From positions 1 through 35,811 of the forward strand of contig DATLZB010000062.1 of NCBI GenBank assembly GCA_035574175.1: a DNA stretch of 35,811 bases, written 5' to 3'. Each line of letters opens with the position of its first letter. Position 1 is the first letter of the stretch. Shown here one piece after another: positions 30,887 to 35,811 of this stretch. Position numbers and translations under genes: made by a program. This DNA is from DATLZB01 sp035574175 (GTDB taxonomy: Bacteria > Pseudomonadota > Alphaproteobacteria > Rhizobiales > Hyphomicrobiaceae). The notes beneath the pieces are model-generated. The model was not told where the DNA came from. It saw nothing but the letters and a program-made list of their open reading frames with translations, and searched no databases.

Positions 30887-31807
30887 TCAACATCGGCCGC
30901 TCGTCTTGCTGGCGTGTTTGTCGTCAGGGGCCGTGCACACTTCGAGCATGCGGGTGAAGACCGGCGAAACCGGCCTGCCGTTGCGGTAAACGGCGGAGAA
31001 CTCCACCGACCCGAAGCAGTGGCTCAACTCGCGGTAGCGCAGCTTGCCGCTGCCGTCGCGACCGGCGCACAGCGTGTGGACGAGACCGACGCCGAGCCCG
31101 CTCTCCACGAAGCTGCACACGGTCTGGCAGGTTCCGGCCTCGATGCAGTTGTGCAGCTTGATCCTGGCCCTGAAAAACGCCTTGTTGATGAGCCGACGCG
31201 TCGAATTGCGGCTCGGCAGCGTTACCAGCCTGTAGCGGCCGATGTCCCCGATCTGAGGCGTTCGCTTCCGCAAAATGGGATGGTCCTCGGGACACACCAG
31301 CGACACGGAGCTCTCCATAATCGGCTCCTTCTCAACCCCCTTCGGCACCTTGTCATAACGGCCGATCGCGATGTCGATGTCGCCGCGCTGCACCTCGACC
31401 AGCGCCTCCGACGAACTCCGGATGTCAACGCCAAGCTCCACCTCGGGGTTGGCCTTGATGAAGGCGGCGATCCTGGGCACGAAGTACCACACGAGGTCGC
31501 TGTTGATCGCCAGCCTGAACCGGCCCTGCAGTGACGTTTCAGAAGCGATCGGATTAAATACGGTGTGGACCTCTCGCAGAATCAGCTCCACGCCCTGGGC
31601 AAGCCGCGCGCCGGCCGGGGTCAGGATCATCCGGTTCGGCCGCCGCTGAAACAGGGGCATACCAAGCTGATGCTCCAAACGGCGGATGCTCAAGGAAACC
31701 GCGGGCACGGTGATGTTGAGGCGGATCGCTGCCCGTCGCAGGCTGCCCAACTTGACCACGAGATGGAACGCCCTGAGCTTCCTCAGGTCGAGTTCATCGA
31801 TATCCAT
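30887..31807 (-). CDS. LysR family transcriptional regulator
   Basis: A 306-residue LysR-type regulator. The N-terminal winged HTH has LRKLRAFHLVVKLGSLRRAAIRLNITVPAVSLSIRRLEHQLG and the family continuation LFQRRPNRMILTPAG. A linker helix follows, then the periplasmic-binding-protein-like effector domain (FRLAINSDLVWYFVPRIAAF, GDIDIAIGRYD, SLVCPEDHPI, VESGLGVGLVH). The ATG at 31807 follows GGAGAGG. It sits upstream of, and on the same strand as, the oxidoreductase-TTT operon, with the 48-residue gene between. This placement plus the nearby T-N11-A site suggests local regulation by a carboxylate or its metabolite. The inducer is unknown. Confidence 0.93.
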   Translation of the reverse strand: MDIDELDLRKLRAFHLVVKLGSLRRAAIRLNITVPAVSLSIRRLEHQLGMPLFQRRPNRMILTPAGARLAQGVELILREVHTVFNPIASETSLQGRFRLAINSDLVWYFVPRIAAFIKANPEVELGVDIRSSSEALVEVQRGDIDIAIGRYDKVPKGVEKEPIMESSVSLVCPEDHPILRKRTPQIGDIGRYRLVTLPSRNSTRRLINKAFFRARIKLHNCIEAGTCQTVCSFVESGLGVGLVHTLCAGRDGSGKLRYRELSHCFGSVEFSAVYRNGRPVSPVFTRMLEVCTAPDDKHASKTSGRC

Positions 31808-31880
31808 CGCCTCTCCGGCGGCCGTGTGCCCCAGCCGGTGCAGCCGTGCATGGTCGCCCTGCCCCGGCGGCCGGAGAGAT

Positions 31881-31898
31881 CAAATCATAGTTGATTTG
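31881..31898. promoter_or_regulatory. 18-base palindrome upstream of the LysR-type gene
   Basis: CAAATCA-TAGT-TGATTTG is a perfect 7-4-7 inverted repeat in an AT-rich patch, 74 bases upstream of the LysR-type start and within the 129-base gap after adk. It may be an autoregulatory site. Its even symmetry does not give a centred T-N11-A, so binding by the adjacent regulator is less certain than for the site at 30504. Confidence 0.45.
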
Positions 31899-31936
31899 CA
31901 CCCGCAATCGCTGCGCCTGTTCGCGCCCCGCCGCCC

Positions 31937-32586
31937 CTAGGCGTGGTGGCTCAGCACTTCCTCGATTTGGCGACCCACCTCTTCGATCGAGGCCATCCCG
32001 TCGACCGTTTCGAGCTTGCCTTTGGCGAAGTAGTAGCCGATGAGCGGCGCGGTTTCGCGGTAGTAGGCCATGAGGCGGGTTTTCACCGTCTCCGCGTTGT
32101 CGTCGGCGCGCCGCACAAATTCCCTGCCGCCGCACCTGTCGCAGACCCCTTCGCGCGCTGGCCGCTTGAAGCGCTCGTGATAGCCCTCCCCGCACGTGGC
32201 GCAGGTGAAGCGGCCGGCGATGCGCTCGATGAGCACGCCATCGTCGACCTTCATATCGATCACCACGTCGAGCTTCTTGCCCTGCGCCTCGAGCAGCGCA
32301 TCGAGGGCGGCGGCCTGCGCGAGCGTGCGCGGAAAGCCGTCGAGGATGAATCCGTTCTTGCAGTCCGGCTTAGCGATGCGCTGCTCGATGATTTCGATCA
32401 CCACCTGGTCCGGCACGAGCTGGCCGCGGTCCATGATCGCCTTGGCCTTACGGCCCACCTCGGTGCCGGCGGCAACGGCAGCCCGCAGCATGTCGCCGGT
32501 GGAGAGCTGAGCAAGCCCGCGCTTGTCCGAGATCACCTTTGCCTGCGTGCCCTTGCCCGCCCCTGGGGGCCCCAGCAGGATCAGGT

Positions 32587-32590
<4 letters not shown>
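31937..32590 (-). CDS. adk: adenylate kinase, zinc-type LID
   Basis: Converts ATP and AMP to two ADP in the cytoplasm. The 217-residue protein has P-loop GPPGAGKGT at residues 7-15, the AMP-binding STGDMLRAAV, DGFPRTLAQA, and a long LID domain. The LID carries four cysteines (Cys130, Cys133, Cys150, Cys153, in CATC and CDRC), a complete structural zinc site more familiar from Gram-positive enzymes but also present in many alphaproteobacteria. Its ATG overlaps the secY stop by four bases (ATGA), as expected for the alphaproteobacterial secY-adk arrangement. Unusually, rpsM does not follow it. Confidence 0.97.
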
Positions 32591-33939
<1,349 letters not shown>

Positions 33940-34068
33940 GCCATCAATTCCCGAACCAGCGTTGTTCTGCAGGCACCGTCATCGTCCTGCCTCGTCCCAC
34001 CTCACCGCGCCCGGCGGCTCTCGCAACTGAGTCTAGCCCACACCTGCCGCGACGCAAAACGCCCCGGC

Positions 34069-34620
34069 TCAAGCCTCCTGCTCGGCCTTCTTCTTGGGCT
34101 GCGACTTGGCCTTCTTGGCGGCTGACTTTTTGCGCTTGGCCTCGTCGGCGGCGAGCACCTTCTTTTCGATCAGCTTCACCGAGCCGCCGGCGCCCTCGAC
34201 CGCTGCCCGCGCGCTTTCGCTCGCGTGGTTGACGACGAGGGTGACCTTGGCCTTGAAGTCGCCACCGGCGAGCAAGCGCACGCCGTCCTTGGCCCGCCGC
34301 ATGAGACCTGCCGCGATCAGCGCCGCCGCATCGATCGGCTTGCTGGCGTCGAGACGCTTGGCCTCGATCGCCGTCTGCAGCTTGCCGAGATTGATCTCGT
34401 TGTAACGGTTCGGGCGCCATTTGTTGAAGCCGCGCTTGGGCAGCCGGCGGTGCAGCGGCATCTGCCCGCCCTCGAAGCCGCCGAGACGCGCACCAGCCCG
34501 CGCGGTTTGGCCCTTGCCGCCGCGGCCCGCCTGCTTTCCGATCCCCGAGCCGATACCGCGACCGACCCGCACGCGAAACTTGCGCGCGCCGGGTTTGTCC
34601 CTGATCTCATTGAGGCGCAT
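34069..34620 (-). CDS. rplO: 50S ribosomal protein L15
   Basis: Large-subunit protein L15, 183 residues. The glycine- and arginine-rich N-terminal extension that threads into 23S rRNA is clear (KFRVRVGRGIGSGIGKQAGRGGKGQTARAG), followed by GFEGGQMPLHRRLPKRGF, the family signature. The C-terminus carries an additional Lys/Ala-rich tail (AKRKKSAAKKAKSQPKKK) longer than in E. coli L15 (144 residues), a feature I have seen in other Hyphomicrobiales. It lies 30 bases after rpmD. Confidence 0.97.
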   Translation of the reverse strand: MRLNEIRDKPGARKFRVRVGRGIGSGIGKQAGRGGKGQTARAGARLGGFEGGQMPLHRRLPKRGFNKWRPNRYNEINLGKLQTAIEAKRLDASKPIDAAALIAAGLMRRAKDGVRLLAGGDFKAKVTLVVNHASESARAAVEGAGGSVKLIEKKVLAADEAKRKKSAAKKAKSQPKKKAEQEA

Positions 34621-34650
34621 GATCGGCCCTTAGCTCCTGATTTTCGTGGT

Positions 34651-34860
34651 TTAGGCCTTCTCGTCCACGATGCGGACGAGATGGCTCACTTTCTCGATCA
34701 TGCCCCGCACAGCCGGCGTGTCTTCGAGCGTGCGCCGGCGGTGGAGCTTGTTGAGCCCGAGACCGGCGAGCGTAGCGGCCTGCCACGACGGGCGCCGCTG
34801 CGCGCTCGCGATCTGCTCCACAGTTATTGTCCTGCCGCTATTGCCCTTGCCCTTTGCCAT
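34651..34860 (-). CDS. rpmD: 50S ribosomal protein L30
   Basis: Large-subunit protein L30, 69 residues. Family features are ITVEQIASAQRRPSWQAATLAGLGLNKLHRRRTLEDTPAVRGMIEKVSHLVRI in short: the RRPSWQ turn, the GLGLNKL helix and the TPAVRGM segment. It has a slightly longer N-terminus (MAKGKGNSGR) than the ~60-residue E. coli protein. It lies between rpsE and rplO in the usual spc order. Confidence 0.95.
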   Translation of the reverse strand: MAKGKGNSGRTITVEQIASAQRRPSWQAATLAGLGLNKLHRRRTLEDTPAVRGMIEKVSHLVRIVDEKA

Positions 34861-34894
34861 GTCGCATCACCTGCGATGTGCTGTTCCGATGTCC

Positions 34895-35494
34895 TCAAGC
34901 CTCGGCTGCACCCGCGCTGGCCGCCTCGCCCTCCGATGCGCCGTCGCGGCGGCGGGAAACGATCTCGCCGTACTTCTTGCTGCGGCGCGCGGCCACCGCG
35001 CGCGGGTTCTCCTGTCGCTTCAGCGCATTGAAGGTCGCGCGTACGACGTTATAGGGATTGGTGGAGCCCATGGACTTGGCAACCACGTCGTGGAGGCCGA
35101 GCATCTCGAATACGGCGCGCATAGCACCGCCGGCGATGATGCCGGTGCCGGGCGGCGCCGAGCGGATCACGACCTTGCCAGCCCCGTGCCGGCCATAGCT
35201 GTCGTGGTGTAGCGTGCGGCCCTCCCTGAGCGGCACACGCACGAGCGCCTGCCGCGCGGCCTCGGTAGCCTTGCGGATCGCCTCCGGGACCTCGCGCGCC
35301 TTGCCATGGCCGAAGCCGACGCGGCCCTTGTGGTCACCGACCACGACGAGGGCCGCAAAGCCGAACCGCTTGCCGCCCTTGACCACCTTGGCGACGCGGT
35401 TGATGTGCACGAGCTTGTCGGAGAACTCGCTCTCGCGCTCCTCGCGGTCGCGGCCTCTTTCTCTGCCTTGTGAACGTCCAGGAGAACGTGCCAC
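34895..35494 (-). CDS. rpsE: 30S ribosomal protein S5
   Basis: Small-subunit protein S5, 199 residues, important for decoding fidelity. It begins with GTG at 35494 with AAAGGA upstream. The N-terminal 20 residues are Arg/Glu-rich (GRSQGRERGRDREERESEF), then the double-stranded-RNA-binding-like domain with KLVHINRVAKVVKGGKRF and VGFGHGKAREVPEAIRKA. The C-terminal domain contains SAPPGTGIIAGGAMRAVFE and GSTNPYNVVRATFNAL. It ends in an Ala/Glu-rich tail. It lies between rplR and rpmD. Confidence 0.97.
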   Translation of the reverse strand: MARSPGRSQGRERGRDREERESEFSDKLVHINRVAKVVKGGKRFGFAALVVVGDHKGRVGFGHGKAREVPEAIRKATEAARQALVRVPLREGRTLHHDSYGRHGAGKVVIRSAPPGTGIIAGGAMRAVFEMLGLHDVVAKSMGSTNPYNVVRATFNALKRQENPRAVAARRSKKYGEIVSRRRDGASEGEAASAGAAEA

Positions 35495-35510
35495 CTTACG
35501 TGTCCTTTCG

Positions 35511-35811
35511 CTAGAACTTCAGGCCGCCCTGACGGGCCGCCTCGGCCAGGGCCTTGACGCGCCCGTGGTAGCGATAGCCGCCGCGATCGAACACGATCTC
35601 GGCCACCCCCGCCTTGGCGGCGCGCTCGGCGATGAGCTTGCCGACCGCGCTCGCAGCGGCTTTGTCCGCGCCGGTCTTGAGACTCGACCTGAGCTCCTTC
35701 TCGAGGCTGGAAGCCGCCGCCAGCGTGCGCCCTGCGCTGTCATCGATGATCTGCGCATAGATATGCTTTTGCGACCGGAACACCGATAGGCGGGGCCGGC
35801 CCTTGGCCGCT
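35511..35811 (-). CDS. rplR: 50S ribosomal protein L18 (5' end beyond the window)
   Basis: Large-subunit protein L18, which binds 5S rRNA. The frame is open to the window edge: the first visible complete codons encode AAKGRPRLSVFRSQKHIYAQ, followed by SLEKELRSSLKTGADKAAA and IVFDRGGYRYHGRVKALAEAARQGGLKF, the L18 C-terminus. About 100 residues are visible of an expected ~120, so the true start lies just outside. A GTG at 35783 is an internal codon, not the start. It is followed by rpsE after 16 bases. Confidence 0.95.
   Translation of the reverse strand, partial: AAKGRPRLSVFRSQKHIYAQIIDDSAGRTLAAASSLEKELRSSLKTGADKAAASAVGKLIAERAAKAGVAEIVFDRGGYRYHGRVKALAEAARQGGLKF

Overview
The window looks like a chromosomal segment of a high-GC alphaproteobacterium, most likely order Hyphomicrobiales (Rhizobiales). 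The evidence is the valS / popZ / tolC / pcm neighbourhood, the secY-adk coupling, an arsR-arsC-aqpS arsenic module and the abundance of tripartite tricarboxylate transporter (TTT) genes. This assignment rests on recognised families and gene order, not on a database search. I see no phage, insertion sequence, CRISPR array, plasmid origin or rRNA.

Layout. (1) 1-6466, minus strand: pcm, tolC, popZ and valS, housekeeping and envelope genes. (2) 6.6-8.2 kb, sparse: tRNA-Cys(GCA), a small secreted lysine-rich protein with a strong hairpin behind it, a doubtful antisense ORF, and tRNA-Asn(GTT). (3) 8.2-12.6 kb, assorted single genes: an MmgE/PrpD protein, a small HTH-like protein, a secreted PRC-barrel-like protein, a type II haloacid dehalogenase and a SAM methyltransferase. 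(4) 12.6-14.2 kb, minus: arsR-arsC-aqpS behind an AT-rich, probably leaderless promoter. (5) 14.2-19.8 kb, minus: a complete five-gene dipeptide/oligopeptide-type ABC importer. (6) 20-22 kb, minus: a class III CoA-transferase and a crotonase-fold protein. (7) 22.1-28.2 kb: two complete TTT transporters arranged tail to tail (tctC-B-A on plus, tctA-B-C on minus). (8) 28.2-31.8 kb, minus: two overlapping Gfo/Idh/MocA oxidoreductases upstream of the second TTT system, a 48-residue basic protein and a LysR-type regulator. (9) 31.9-35.8 kb, minus: the distal spc ribosomal operon, rplR (cut by the window edge)-rpsE-rpmD-rplO-secY-adk.

How the genes may work together. The accessory middle looks like a scavenging region. 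The first TTT system diverges from a CoA-transferase/crotonase pair, which suggests uptake of a carboxylate followed by CoA activation and processing. The crotonase lacks both glutamates of classical enoyl-CoA hydratases, so its chemistry is probably not hydration. The second TTT system appears co-transcribed with two NAD(P)-dependent oxidoreductases. A perfect T-N11-A palindrome sits upstream of that operon, and the nearby LysR-type protein is the natural candidate to bind it. The ars module has no visible ArsB or Acr3 pump, so arsenite would leave through the AqpS-type channel. No wholly unprecedented system stands out. The best leads are the mirrored TTT loci with their control sites, the residue-deficient crotonase, the leaderless arsR promoter, and the break in ribosomal operon order after adk.
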